A stretch of DNA of 64,000 nt from Variovorax boronicumulans (GCF_019352895.1 NZ_JAAAFX010000014.1:186001-250000); one strand, 5' to 3'. Numbered from the stretch's first letter, positions 17,335-24,941 are shown. Notes: generated by a model from the sequence alone, not told the origin. Translations and numbers: made by a program.

Positions 17335-17808
17335 ATGAAGAACACGTTCATCAAGTACCGCATCGGCGCCTTGACCCTCCTGGCGCTCGCGGCGCTGGCC
17401 GGCTGCGGCGGTGGCGGAGGAGGGGGCCCGGCCCCGTCCGAAGCCCTGGTCTCGCTGCCCGCCAAGGACCTCCAATGGCGCGACGTCCCCGGCACCGGCG
17501 GCATCCGCGCCGCCAATGTGCGCGGCGAGATCCTGGGCCAGGGCCCTTACGAGGCCTTCGTGGAATTCCCGGCCGGCTATGTCAACCCGCACCACTTCCA
17601 CACCCAGGCATTGCCCACGGTGGTGCTGAGCGGCGTGTTCTACGCGATCTTCGAGGACGGCAAGAAGGTGCAGTACCCGGCGGGTTCCTATTACTACATC
17701 CCGGGCAAGCTGCCGCACTTCAGCGGCTGCGAGCCGGGCACGAACTGCCTGCTGTTCCAGTACCAGGCCGACCACTTCGACCTGGTGCCCACGCCCGCCA
17801 CCCGCTGA
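17335..17808 (+). CDS. Cupin-domain lipoprotein
   Basis: 157 residues. The N-terminus MKNTFIKYRIGALTLLALAALAGC ends in a lipobox LAGC (Cys24), predicting a lipid-anchored periplasmic protein, and a run of seven glycines follows as linker. The rest is a single cupin barrel: GPYEAFVEFPAGYVNPHHFHTQ carries the metal-binding HxH-type histidines, and YPAGSYYYIPGKLPHFSGC the second motif. It resembles the ChrR-like/DUF4437 cupins, of uncertain function (possible oxidant sensor, isomerase or dioxygenase). It probably forms a single-gene unit. Confidence 0.75.
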   Translation: MKNTFIKYRIGALTLLALAALAGCGGGGGGGPAPSEALVSLPAKDLQWRDVPGTGGIRAANVRGEILGQGPYEAFVEFPAGYVNPHHFHTQALPTVVLSGVFYAIFEDGKKVQYPAGSYYYIPGKLPHFSGCEPGTNCLLFQYQADHFDLVPTPATR

Positions 17809-17847
17809 GCCCTGCGCGCGGCGCGGGATGGGGGAGGGCGCTGTTCA

Positions 17848-17875
17848 TTGCCCATGACGGCATGTGGGGTAAAAT
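17848..17875 (+). promoter_or_regulatory. Sigma-70-like promoter of the antiporter transcript
   Basis: TTGCCC (17848-17853), 16-base spacer, TAAAAT (17870-17875); matches of 4/6 and 5/6 to the consensus hexamers. Predicted transcription start about A17882, giving a leader of about 78 nucleotides before the antiporter start codon. Confidence 0.6.
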
Positions 17876-17881
17876 GCAGGC

Positions 17882-17959
17882 AGGGTGGCATGCCAATCAG
17901 GGCATGTCAGGTCATTGCGAAGGTCGGGCCGCCTCGCAGTTTCGTCACGATCGAAAAAC
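17882..17959 (+). ncRNA. Structured leader RNA, candidate Na+/Li+ (nhaA-I-like) riboswitch
   Basis: The predicted leader begins AGGGTGGCATGCC and can fold into three consecutive hairpins. P1: GCATGCC/GGCATGT (17888-17894 with 17901-17907, one G-U), loop AATCAG. P2: TGCGA/TCGCA (17916-17920 with 17934-17938), extended by GG/CC above a bulged A. P3: TTTCG/CGAAA (17940-17944 with 17952-17956), ending just before the ATG, where it could mask ribosome access. Known riboswitch classes upstream of Na+/H+ antiporters (nhaA-I, DUF1646) sense Li+ or Na+. Assignment rests on structure and gene context, not on a model search. Confidence 0.55.
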
Positions 17960-19222
17960 ATGACCGACACCCCGATCCAATGGATCGCGGCAGCCATCTT
18001 CGCTGTCGCCCTGCTCCACACCTTCGCCGCCAAGCAGTTCGAGCGGCTCTCCCATCGCCATCCCGCCCATGCCGGAATGTTCCATCTGCTGGGCGAGGTC
18101 GAGGTCGTCTTCGGCTTCTGGGCCATCGTGCTCGTACTGGCGATGGCCTTCGTCAGCGGTGGCACGCAGGCGCTGGACTATGCGGAATCACGCAACTACA
18201 CCGAGCCTCTGTTCGTCTTCGTGGTGATGGTGATCGCCGCGTCCCGGCCGGTGCTGCGCACGGTGATGGCGAGCGTCGACACCCTGGCGCGGGTGCTGCC
18301 GGTGTCCACGCCGCTGGCCACGGCCTGGCTGGGCCTGGCCGCGGTGCCGCTGTTCGGCTCGCTGATCACCGAGCCGGCCGCGATGACCATCGCCGCGCTC
18401 ATGCTGGCGCCGCAGATCTTCCGACCCGAGGTGCCCGAGCGCGTCAAGTACGTGGCCCTCGGCGTGCTGTTCGTGAACATCTCGATCGGCGGCACGCTCA
18501 CCTCCTATGCGGCACCGCCGGTGCTGATGGTCGCCACCACCTGGCAATGGGACAGCGCCTTCATGTTCGCCACCTTCGGCTGGAAGGCCGCGCTGGCGGT
18601 GCTGGTGAACGCCAGCGTCGCGGCCTTCGTGCTGCGCAAGCACCTGCGGCCCGCGCCCGTGGCCCGCGACGGCGCCGCCACCGAGACGCGCGTGCCGCCG
18701 ACCGTGGTGGTCGTGCACGTGGGGCTGCTGGCGGGCGTGGTGCTGTTCGCGCATCACCCCGTGGTGTTCCTCGGGCTGTTCCTGATGTTCCTCGGCTTCA
18801 CGCAGGCCTACGAGCGGCACCAGAACCCGCTGATCATCAAGGAGGCCCTGCTGGTGGGCTTCTTCCTGGCCGGCCTGGTGGTGCTGGGCGGCATGCAGCA
18901 ATGGTGGCTGCAGCCCATCGTCTCGGGCCTGACGCCGGTTGCGCTGTTCCTCGGCGCACTGGGCCTCACGGCCATCACCGACAACGCCGCGCTGACCTAC
19001 CTCGGCTCGCTGATCGTCGGCATCTCCGAGGAATCGAAGTACATGCTGGTGGCCGGCGCGGTCGCGGGCGGTGGCCTGACGGTCATCGCCAACGCGCCCA
19101 ATCCTGCCGGCATCGCCCTGCTCAAGCGTGGCTTCGCGGACGAGACGGTCGGTGCGGGCGGGCTGCTGCTCGGGGCGCTGGGGCCCACGGCGGTGGCCGC
19201 GGCGGCCTTCCTGTTCCTGTGA
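17960..19222 (+). CDS. Putative Na+/H+ antiporter (Na_H_antiport_3 family)
   Basis: 420-residue inner-membrane protein with about 11-12 hydrophobic segments. It opens MTDTPIQWIAAAIFAVALLH and carries MFHLLGEVEVVFGFWA, SLITEPAAMTIAALMLAP, NISIGGTLTSYAAPPVLMV and LTAITDNAALTYLGSLI. Acidic and polar residues inside helices (E in LLGEVEVVFG, TEPA, TDNA) fit a cation/proton exchanger. The family is annotated as putative Na+/H+ antiporter; transport has seldom been tested. No Shine-Dalgarno is evident, consistent with control by the folded leader. The next gene is convergent. Confidence 0.8.
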   Translation: MTDTPIQWIAAAIFAVALLHTFAAKQFERLSHRHPAHAGMFHLLGEVEVVFGFWAIVLVLAMAFVSGGTQALDYAESRNYTEPLFVFVVMVIAASRPVLRTVMASVDTLARVLPVSTPLATAWLGLAAVPLFGSLITEPAAMTIAALMLAPQIFRPEVPERVKYVALGVLFVNISIGGTLTSYAAPPVLMVATTWQWDSAFMFATFGWKAALAVLVNASVAAFVLRKHLRPAPVARDGAATETRVPPTVVVVHVGLLAGVVLFAHHPVVFLGLFLMFLGFTQAYERHQNPLIIKEALLVGFFLAGLVVLGGMQQWWLQPIVSGLTPVALFLGALGLTAITDNAALTYLGSLIVGISEESKYMLVAGAVAGGGLTVIANAPNPAGIALLKRGFADETVGAGGLLLGALGPTAVAAAAFLFL

Positions 19223-19267
19223 CAAGGCGCTGAAGCGCCGCGGGTGCGCCGCGTCGCTTCGGCGGCC

Positions 19268-19549
19268 TCACTTCTTCATGCCGTCCTTGGACATCGCGTC
19301 CTTCGACATCGCGTCGTTGCCCATGGCGTCCTTCTTCATGCCGTCCTTGGACATCGCGTCCTTGGACATGCCGTCCTTGGCCATCGAATCCTTCTTCATC
19401 GAATCCTTTTTCATGCCGTCCTTGGACATGCTGTCCTTCGACATCGAATCCTTGGCCATGCCGTCCTTCGCCATCTCGTCGGCGGCGAAGGCCGAGACCG
19501 AGCCGACGGCGATGAAGGCGGCGAGGAGGGTGGTGCTGAGCTTGTTCAT
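19268..19549 (-). CDS. Secreted pentapeptide MXKDX repeat protein
   Basis: 93 residues. Signal peptide MNKLSTTLLAAFIAVGSVSAFA-AD, then about 13 tandem pentapeptides of the form M-[AGSK]-K/N-D-[GSA], such as EMAKDGMAKDSMSKDSM. This is the MXKDX repeat family: small, periplasmic, methionine- and lysine-rich, function unknown. The methionines could bind copper or scavenge oxidants, which fits the neighbouring sulfite-oxidase-type gene, but this is inference. AGGA lies about 9 bases before the start. Confidence 0.88.
   Translation of the reverse strand: MNKLSTTLLAAFIAVGSVSAFAADEMAKDGMAKDSMSKDSMSKDGMKKDSMKKDSMAKDGMSKDAMSKDGMKKDAMGNDAMSKDAMSKDGMKK
19271..19478 (-). repeat. 15-bp tandem repeat array encoding MXKDX units
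   Basis: About 13-14 imperfect 15-base units, each close to (plus strand) CATGCCGTCCTTGGA or CATCGCGTCCTTCGA, with some longer near-identical stretches (for example CATGCCGTCCTTGGACATC recurs). Such arrays can expand or contract by slippage in whole codons. Confidence 0.85.
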
Positions 19550-19654
19550 TTGGGTTTCCTTGATGTGATGAGAGCGGTTGTCGAGAGAGAGAAAAATGGC
19601 CGGGTTCGACAGTGCGCCGGCCTCGCGTTGCAGCAGTGCTGAGCCTCGAGGCGC

Positions 19655-20446
19655 TCAGCTCCCGCCGAACCAGTTGTAGCCCTGGTCTTCCCAGTAGCCG
19701 CCAGGGTTGGTGTTGGTGACGAAGATCGCCTGGATGTGCTTCGGGTTCTTGTAGCCCAGCTTGGTCGGCATGCGCAGCTTCATCGGAAAGCCGTACTTCG
19801 GCGGCAGCGGCTCGCCGTCGTAGGTCAGCGTGAGCAGGGTCTGCGGATGCAGCGCGGTCGGCATGTCGATGCTGGTGTAGTAGTCGTCGGCGCACTTGAA
19901 GCCGATGAACTTCGCGCTGGTGTCGGCGCCCACGCGCCGCAGGAAGTCGGCGAAGCGAACACCGCCCCATTTGCCGATGGCGCTCCAGCCCTCCACGCAG
20001 ATGTGGCGCGTGACCTGGTCCTGCTGCGGCATGGCGCGCAACTCGGCCAACGTCCATTGGCGCTTGTCGGCCACCAGGCCGGTCACCTCGAGCCGGTAGC
20101 TGGCTTCGTCGACCTCGCGGACCTCGCTCTCGCCGTAGAAGGCGTTGAAGGGGAAGGGCCGGGTGATCATCGATTCGGGATACGTGGGCGCAAGCTGCGT
20201 GGGATCGAAGATCAGCCCCTGCACCTTGTCGTTGAAGCGCGAGATGGTGTTGAGCGCGGCCTCGACGCCGGCGTTGTCGCTGATGCTGCAGCCCGTGAGC
20301 AGCGACAGGCCGCCCAGCGTCAGCGAGCGCGTGAGGAAGGCGCGGCGCGCGGGGTGTTCGACCTTGCGCTGGATCAGCTGGCGGGCTTCGGCCAGCGCGG
20401 CCTCGCTGTCGACGCCGGTCAGCGGCAGGCGGCGAAGGATCTTCAT
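19655..20446 (-). CDS. Sulfite-oxidase-family molybdopterin oxidoreductase (MsrP/YedY-like)
   Basis: 263 residues with a twin-arginine segment (RRAFLTRSLTLGGLSLLTGC), so exported folded to the periplasm. The molybdopterin-binding core includes NAFYGESEVREVDEASYRLE, RHICVEGWSAIGKWGGVRF with the Mo-ligating cysteine, FKCADDYYTSIDM, and the FPMKLRMPTKLGYKNPKHI block typical of YedY-like enzymes. MsrP repairs oxidised methionine in periplasmic proteins; other members oxidise sulfite or reduce S-oxides. It overlaps the cytochrome b stop codon by 4 bases, so the two form a unit. The exact substrate is not known. Confidence 0.85.
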   Translation of the reverse strand: MKILRRLPLTGVDSEAALAEARQLIQRKVEHPARRAFLTRSLTLGGLSLLTGCSISDNAGVEAALNTISRFNDKVQGLIFDPTQLAPTYPESMITRPFPFNAFYGESEVREVDEASYRLEVTGLVADKRQWTLAELRAMPQQDQVTRHICVEGWSAIGKWGGVRFADFLRRVGADTSAKFIGFKCADDYYTSIDMPTALHPQTLLTLTYDGEPLPPKYGFPMKLRMPTKLGYKNPKHIQAIFVTNTNPGGYWEDQGYNWFGGS

Positions 20447-21081
20447 GACGTCTTTCCTTTGGGCAGGCCGGCGCGGCCGCTGAGCATCGTGAGCAGGGTG
20501 CGGGGCACCAGCGCCACCATCACCAGGTGCACCGCGACGAAGCCGACCAGCGCGGCCATCGCGAAGAAGTGGATGCGGCGCGCAAAGTCGTAGCCGCCCA
20601 GCAGGTCGCGCAGGACCGCGAACTGCACCGACTTCCAGAGCACCAGGCCCGACAGCACCAGCAGCACGATGTCCAGCATCACGAACAGGTAGGCGGCGCG
20701 CTGCACGCTGTTGTAGTGGCGCGGATCGGCATGCGAGAGCCGCCCGCGCAGGGCCGCGAGTGCGTCGTGCCAGATGCCCCGGACCGCCAGCGGGAAGAAC
20801 TTGCGGAACAGGCGGCGGCTGGCGATGTTGAGCGCCAGGTAGACCAGCCCATTGGCCGCCAGCAGCCACATCGCCGCGAAATGCCATTGCAGCGCGCCGC
20901 CCAGCCAGCCGCCGAGCGTGAGGCTCTTCGGGATCTCGAAGGGGAAGAAGGGCGCGGCGTTGTAGATGCGCCAGCCGCTGGTCACCAGCACCAGCACCGC
21001 CAGCGCATTGAGCCAGTGGGTGATGCGCATCCACACCGGGTGGATCGGGCGGCGATCGGGGGTGAGGGATGGGTCTTGCAT
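20443..21081 (-). CDS. Cytochrome b561-type membrane subunit
   Basis: 212-residue protein with four to five transmembrane helices, probable diheme b-type. It opens RPIHPVWMRITHWLNALAVL with heme-ligand-like histidines (RITHW), then LQWHFAAMWLL, RAAYLFVMLDIVLLVLSGL and RRIHFFAMAALVGFVAVHLV. It probably carries electrons from quinol to the adjoining molybdoenzyme. It is not the usual MsrQ (YedZ) type but the Ni-Fe-hydrogenase/formate-dehydrogenase b type. Start at MQDPSLTPD (21081); a slightly longer start (21102) is possible. Confidence 0.85.
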   Translation of the reverse strand: MQDPSLTPDRRPIHPVWMRITHWLNALAVLVLVTSGWRIYNAAPFFPFEIPKSLTLGGWLGGALQWHFAAMWLLAANGLVYLALNIASRRLFRKFFPLAVRGIWHDALAALRGRLSHADPRHYNSVQRAAYLFVMLDIVLLVLSGLVLWKSVQFAVLRDLLGGYDFARRIHFFAMAALVGFVAVHLVMVALVPRTLLTMLSGRAGLPKGKTS

Positions 21082-21118
21082 GGGGCGGATTGTTGGGCGC
21101 ACCTGCTGGCCGAATCCT

Positions 21119-21141
21119 CACGAAGAGTTCAATAATTCGTG
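21119..21141. promoter_or_regulatory. Inverted repeat in the divergent cytochrome b / response regulator promoter
   Basis: CACGAA-N11-TTCGTG, perfect 6-bp arms (21119-21124 and 21136-21141), directly followed by a -10-like GATAAC (21141-21146). It lies 39 bases before the regulator ATG. A candidate operator for the response regulator itself and for the divergent redox genes. Confidence 0.45.
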
Positions 21142-21179
21142 ATAACTCCCGCGGCCGTCCCGTCGCAGAATGGGCCCAC

Positions 21180-21905
21180 ATGGAAACCGCCAAACGCGTG
21201 CTGATCGTCGAGGACGATGCCCACATCGCCGAGCTGCTGCGCATGCACCTGCACGACGAGGGCTATGCCGTGACGCATGCGGCCGACGGCGACGCCGGTG
21301 CACGCGAGCTCGAGCGCGGCAGTTGGGACGCGCTGATCCTCGACCTGATGCTGCCGGGCATCGACGGCCTCGAGATCTGCCGCCGCGCCCGCGCCATGAC
21401 GCGCTACACGCCGATCATCATCACCAGCGCGCGCTCGAGCGAGGTGCACCGCATCCTCGGGCTGGAGCTGGGCGCCGACGACTACCTGGCCAAGCCCTTC
21501 TCGGTGCTGGAGCTGGTGGCGCGCGTGCGCGCGCTGCTGCGGCGCACCGAGGCGATGGCGCGCAACGCACGCATGGAGTCGGGCCGGCTCGCGCTCGGCA
21601 ACCTGGACATCGACCCGGTGGCGCGCGAGGTGTGGGTCGACCGCAAGCCGATCGAGCTCACGCCGCGCGAGTTCGACCTGCTGTACTTCTTCGCGCGCCA
21701 TCCGGGCCGGGTGTTCTCGCGGCTCGACCTGCTCAACCAGGTCTGGGGCTACCAGCACGACGGCTACGAGCACACGGTCAACACGCACATCAACCGGCTG
21801 CGCATGAAGATCGAGGCCGACCCGGCCGAGCCGCGCCGCATCCTCACGGTCTGGGGGCGCGGCTACAAGCTGGCGCCCACCGACGCACCGGAGGCCGGCG
21901 CATGA
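21180..21905 (+). CDS. OmpR/PhoB-family response regulator
   Basis: 241 residues. Receiver domain METAKRVLIVEDDAHIAELL with acidic pair E11/D12/D13, phospho-acceptor Asp55 in LILDLMLPG, Thr/Ser near IIITSAR and Lys in YLAKPFSVLE. The C-terminal winged helix carries LTPREFDLLYFFARHPGRVF and VNTHINRLRMKIEADPAEP. It binds DNA as a phosphorylated dimer. Its stop overlaps the kinase start as ATGA. Its divergence from the cytochrome b/molybdoenzyme pair recalls E. coli HprSR, which controls msrPQ. Confidence 0.93.
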   Translation: METAKRVLIVEDDAHIAELLRMHLHDEGYAVTHAADGDAGARELERGSWDALILDLMLPGIDGLEICRRARAMTRYTPIIITSARSSEVHRILGLELGADDYLAKPFSVLELVARVRALLRRTEAMARNARMESGRLALGNLDIDPVAREVWVDRKPIELTPREFDLLYFFARHPGRVFSRLDLLNQVWGYQHDGYEHTVNTHINRLRMKIEADPAEPRRILTVWGRGYKLAPTDAPEAGA

Positions 21906-23374
21906 AGGCCTGGTTCGCCTCGTCCAGCCTCTCGCACCGGCTGTCGGCCGTGTTCGCGGTGCTGCTGCTGGCCTGCTGCGGGGCCTCGGCCTGGCTGCAG
22001 TGGTCGGCCGGCGGGCGGCACGAGCAGGAGGTGACGCAACGCCTGTCGATGGGCCTGGCGGCCCACATCGCGGGCAATGCCGCACTGATGCGCGCCAACG
22101 GCCTCGACGACACGGCGGTGCACGCGCTGTTCGACCAGCTGATGGCGGTCAACCCCAGCGTCGAGGTCTACCTGCTGGGCACCGACGGCCGGATCGTCGC
22201 GCAGGCCGCACCGCCGGGCCATCTGAAGCGCGACCGCGTCGACCTGGCACCGATCCGTAAGCTGCTGGGCGGCGCGGCGCTGCCGGTCCTGGGCGACGAT
22301 CCGCGCGGCGACGGCGCTCGCAAGGTCTTCAGCGCCGCGCCCCTGCAGGTCGACGGGCGCGCTGCGGGCTACGTCTACGTGGTGCTGTCGGGCGAGGACC
22401 GTGAGGCGGTGGCCGCCAACGTCGCGGCCGGCAGCGTGATGCGAACCACGCTGTGGTCGATGGCGCTGGTCGCGCTGCTGGGCCTGGTGGCGGGGCTGTT
22501 TGCGTTCCGGCTCATCACACGGCCGCTGCGCGAACTGACCGGCGCGGTCGAGCGCCTCGAGCGCGAGGGCGTGGCCGCGCTGGAGCAGGCCACGCCCGCG
22601 CTCGACCGCGTGGCGCGCACGGGCGGCGAGATTGGCATGCTGGGCCAGGCCTTCCAGAAGATGGCGCAGCGCATCGCCGAGCAATGGCGCGAGCTCACGG
22701 CGCAGGACCAGCAGCGGCGCGAACTGTTCGCCAACATTTCGCACGACCTGCGCACGCCGCTGACCTCGCTGCACGGCTACCTCGAGACGCTGCAGATGAA
22801 GGCCGACACGCTCGCGCCCGCCGAGCGCCGCCGCTACCTGGAGATCGCGCTGGGCCAGAGCCGCAAGGTCGGCCGGCTGGCGCAGGAGCTGTTCGAGCTG
22901 GCGCGGCTGGAGTACGGCGTGGTCAAGCCCGAGAAGGAGCGCTTCGCGCTGGCCGACCTGGTGCAGGACGTGTTCCAGAAGTTCGAGCTTGCGGCCGAGG
23001 CGCGGCGCCAGCGCCTGGTGGCCGACATCGCGCAGGGCCTGCCGGCCGTCCACGCCGACCTGGGCATGATCGAGCGCGTGCTGACCAACCTGCTGGACAA
23101 CGCCATCCGCCACACGCCCGAAGGCGGCGAGGTCCGGGTCCGGCTGGCCGGCGAAGGGGCGGGCATCCGCGTCGAGGTCAGCGACACCGGCCCGGGCCTG
23201 CCGCAGGAACTGAAGCCCGTGATCTTCACCCGGCCCGCATTCGCGGCGGGCCGCCAGCGCGAGGGCGGGCTCGGGCTGATGATCGTCTGGCGCATCCTGC
23301 AGCTGCACGGCAGCGACATCCGGCTGGAGCCGCGCGAGGGGCGCGGCGCGGTGTTCACCTTCGGGCTGCAATAG
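21902..23374 (+). CDS. Sensor histidine kinase
   Basis: 490-residue inner-membrane kinase, partner of the preceding regulator. N-terminal transmembrane helix (AVFAVLLLACCGASAWLQW), a periplasmic sensor of ~160 residues, a second helix (MALVALLGLVAGLFAFRLI), HAMP (TRPLRELTGAVERLE), HisKA with phospho-His281 in NISHDLRTPLTSLHGYLE, and a HATPase domain with N-box NLLDNAIRHTPEGG, G1 DTGPGLPQ and G2 GGLGLMIV. All catalytic boxes are intact. The periplasmic part shows no recognised sensor fold, so the signal is unknown; a redox signal is suggested only by context. Confidence 0.92.
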   Translation: MKAWFASSSLSHRLSAVFAVLLLACCGASAWLQWSAGGRHEQEVTQRLSMGLAAHIAGNAALMRANGLDDTAVHALFDQLMAVNPSVEVYLLGTDGRIVAQAAPPGHLKRDRVDLAPIRKLLGGAALPVLGDDPRGDGARKVFSAAPLQVDGRAAGYVYVVLSGEDREAVAANVAAGSVMRTTLWSMALVALLGLVAGLFAFRLITRPLRELTGAVERLEREGVAALEQATPALDRVARTGGEIGMLGQAFQKMAQRIAEQWRELTAQDQQRRELFANISHDLRTPLTSLHGYLETLQMKADTLAPAERRRYLEIALGQSRKVGRLAQELFELARLEYGVVKPEKERFALADLVQDVFQKFELAAEARRQRLVADIAQGLPAVHADLGMIERVLTNLLDNAIRHTPEGGEVRVRLAGEGAGIRVEVSDTGPGLPQELKPVIFTRPAFAAGRQREGGLGLMIVWRILQLHGSDIRLEPREGRGAVFTFGLQ

Positions 23375-23391
23375 AAGAAGCGCGATTGTTC

Positions 23392-23422
23392 TTGACTTGG
23401 AGTGCACTCGAACTTCGAGAAT
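23392..23422 (+). promoter_or_regulatory. MerR-type promoter with long spacer and embedded dyad
   Basis: TTGACT (23392-23397), 19-base spacer, GAGAAT (23417-23422). The spacer contains TTGGAGTGCACTCGAA around the perfect palindrome GAGTGCACTC (23400-23409). The over-long spacer with a central dyad is the hallmark of promoters untwisted by MerR-family activators. The predicted start of transcription (~23429-23430) coincides with the ATG at 23430. Confidence 0.75.
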
Positions 23423-23429
23423 GCACGCC

Positions 23430-23828
23430 ATGGACTCCCCCCTCAGCATCGACGAGGTCTCGCGCCGCACCGGCCTCACGGCGCACACGCTGCGCTACTA
23501 CGAACGCATCGGCCTGATTGCGGCGGTGACACGCGCCGCCGGCGGCCAGCGCCGCTATGCGGCCGCGGACCTCGACTGGATCGGCTTCTTGCTGCGCCTG
23601 CGCGAGACCCGCATGCCGATCGCCCGGATGCAGGAATTCGCCCTCTTGCGCAGCCAGGGCGATGCCACGGCCGCGCAACGGCGGCAGATGATGGAAGCGC
23701 ACCTGGCCGAGGTGCAGGCGTCCATCGCCGAGATGCAGCGCGCGGCCGGCATCCTGGCGGACAAGATCACGCACTACCGCGCCATCGAGCGCAGTCCTCA
23801 TCCATTGAAAAAGGAAAAAGCAGCATGA
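23430..23828 (+). CDS. MerR-family transcriptional regulator
   Basis: 132 residues from MDSPLSIDEV. Winged-helix N-terminus LSIDEVSRRTGLTAHTLRYYERIGLI is classic MerR, followed by the wing GGQRRYAAADLDWIGFLLRLRETRMPI and a dimerisation coiled coil (MMEAHLAEVQASIAEMQRAA). No metal-binding cysteines, so an organic or redox signal is likelier than a metal. The start at 23430 gives an almost leaderless mRNA; ATG 23421 would overlap the -10 element. It overlaps the aldo/keto reductase start, which it probably controls. Confidence 0.9.
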   Translation: MDSPLSIDEVSRRTGLTAHTLRYYERIGLIAAVTRAAGGQRRYAAADLDWIGFLLRLRETRMPIARMQEFALLRSQGDATAAQRRQMMEAHLAEVQASIAEMQRAAGILADKITHYRAIERSPHPLKKEKAA

Positions 23829-24808
23829 AGCAACGCTCCATCGGCCACAGTGGCCTTCAGGTCGGGGCACTCGGCCTCGGCTGCATGGGCATGTCGGAGT
23901 TCTACGGCGAAACCGACGACACCCAGTCGCTGGCCACGCTCGAACACGCGCTCGACGCGGGCGTGACCCTGTTCGACACCGCCGACGCCTACGGCTTCGG
24001 TGCCAACGAGGAGCTGCTGGGCCGCTTCCTCCGGGGCAAGCGCGAGCGCGTCACGCTCGCCACCAAGTTCGGCCTGGTGCGCAAGCCCGGCAGCTACGAG
24101 CGCCGTGTCGACAACTCGCCGGCCTACATCCGCTCGGCCTGCGAGGCCTCGCTGCGCCGACTGGGCGTGGAGACCATCGACCTCTATTACATCCACCGGC
24201 TCAACCTCGAGACGCCGCTGGAGGATTCGATCGGCGCGCTGGCCGAGCTGGTCAAGGCCGGCAAGGTGCGTGCCATCGGGCTGTCGGAGGTGTCGCCCGA
24301 CACGCTGCGCCGTGCGGCCGCGCTGCACCCGATCGCCGCGGTGCAGAGCGAATACTCGCTGTGGACGCGCGACCCCGAGCAGGGCGTGCTGCAGGCCTGC
24401 CGCGAGGTGGGTGCGGCCTTCTGCGCCTACAGCCCGCTGGGCCGGGGCTTTCTCACGGGTCAGGTCACGAGCGATTCGCTCGACGCCAAGGACTTCCGCC
24501 GCTCCAACCCGCGCTTCGCCGACGAGAACCTGCAGGGCAACCTGCGCATCGTCGAAACGGTCAAGGCGCTGGCGGCCGAGAAGGCCTGCACGCCGGCCCA
24601 GCTCGCGCTGGCCTGGCTGCTGGCCCAAGGCGATGACGTGATCCCGATCCCGGGCACCAAGCGCATCCGCTACCTCGACGACAACCTGGGCGCCTTGGAC
24701 GTCGTGCTGTCGGCCGACGATCTGGCGCGCATCGGCGCGGCGCTGCCGATCGGCGTGGCGGCCGGTGGACGCTACACCGAAGAAGGCATGAAGGGCCTGA
24801 ACGCTTGA
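23825..24808 (+). CDS. Aldo/keto reductase
   Basis: 327-residue NADPH-dependent oxidoreductase with a TIM barrel. The catalytic tetrad is visible: Asp and Tyr in FDTADAYGFGANEELLGR, Lys in TLATKFGLV and His in IDLYYIHRLN. The C-terminal cofactor segment DVIPIPGTKRIRYLDDNLGA is present. It belongs to the YajO/AKR13-like group (QRSIGHSGLQVGALGLGCMGM). Overlaps merR by 4 bases, so the pair forms an operon. Likely reduces reactive aldehydes or ketones; the physiological substrate is unknown. Confidence 0.93.
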   Translation: MKQRSIGHSGLQVGALGLGCMGMSEFYGETDDTQSLATLEHALDAGVTLFDTADAYGFGANEELLGRFLRGKRERVTLATKFGLVRKPGSYERRVDNSPAYIRSACEASLRRLGVETIDLYYIHRLNLETPLEDSIGALAELVKAGKVRAIGLSEVSPDTLRRAAALHPIAAVQSEYSLWTRDPEQGVLQACREVGAAFCAYSPLGRGFLTGQVTSDSLDAKDFRRSNPRFADENLQGNLRIVETVKALAAEKACTPAQLALAWLLAQGDDVIPIPGTKRIRYLDDNLGALDVVLSADDLARIGAALPIGVAAGGRYTEEGMKGLNA

Positions 24809-24823
24809 GAACGTGTGAATGAG

Positions 24824-24866
24824 GCTGCGGCACCCCCCGGTGCCGCAGCTGCGGTGCGCACCGCAG
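24824..24866. terminator. Strong double hairpin between convergent genes
   Basis: GCTGCGGCACC-CCCC-GGTGCCGCAGC (24824-24849), a perfect 11-bp stem, shares its last base with CTGCGGTGCGCACCGCAG (24849-24866), a perfect 18-base palindrome. It starts 16 bases after the aldo/keto reductase stop, in front of a convergent regulator. No T-tract; probable structural or bidirectional terminator. Confidence 0.6.
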
Positions 24867-24941
24867 GGGCGTGCGCCGCGCCCGAGCCCGGCGCTGGCTG
24901 GCTCGGCGTGTTCGCAGCGCTTCGTGCGCGCGCTTCGAGGT

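Noticed and set aside
19271..19478. CRISPR-like array
   Set aside because: The repeats are contiguous 15-base coding units without spacers.
19655..21081. True MsrPQ assignment for the molybdoenzyme and membrane subunit
   Set aside because: The membrane protein is a b561/hydrogenase-type cytochrome, not the ferric-reductase-like MsrQ, so the msrPQ symbols were withheld.
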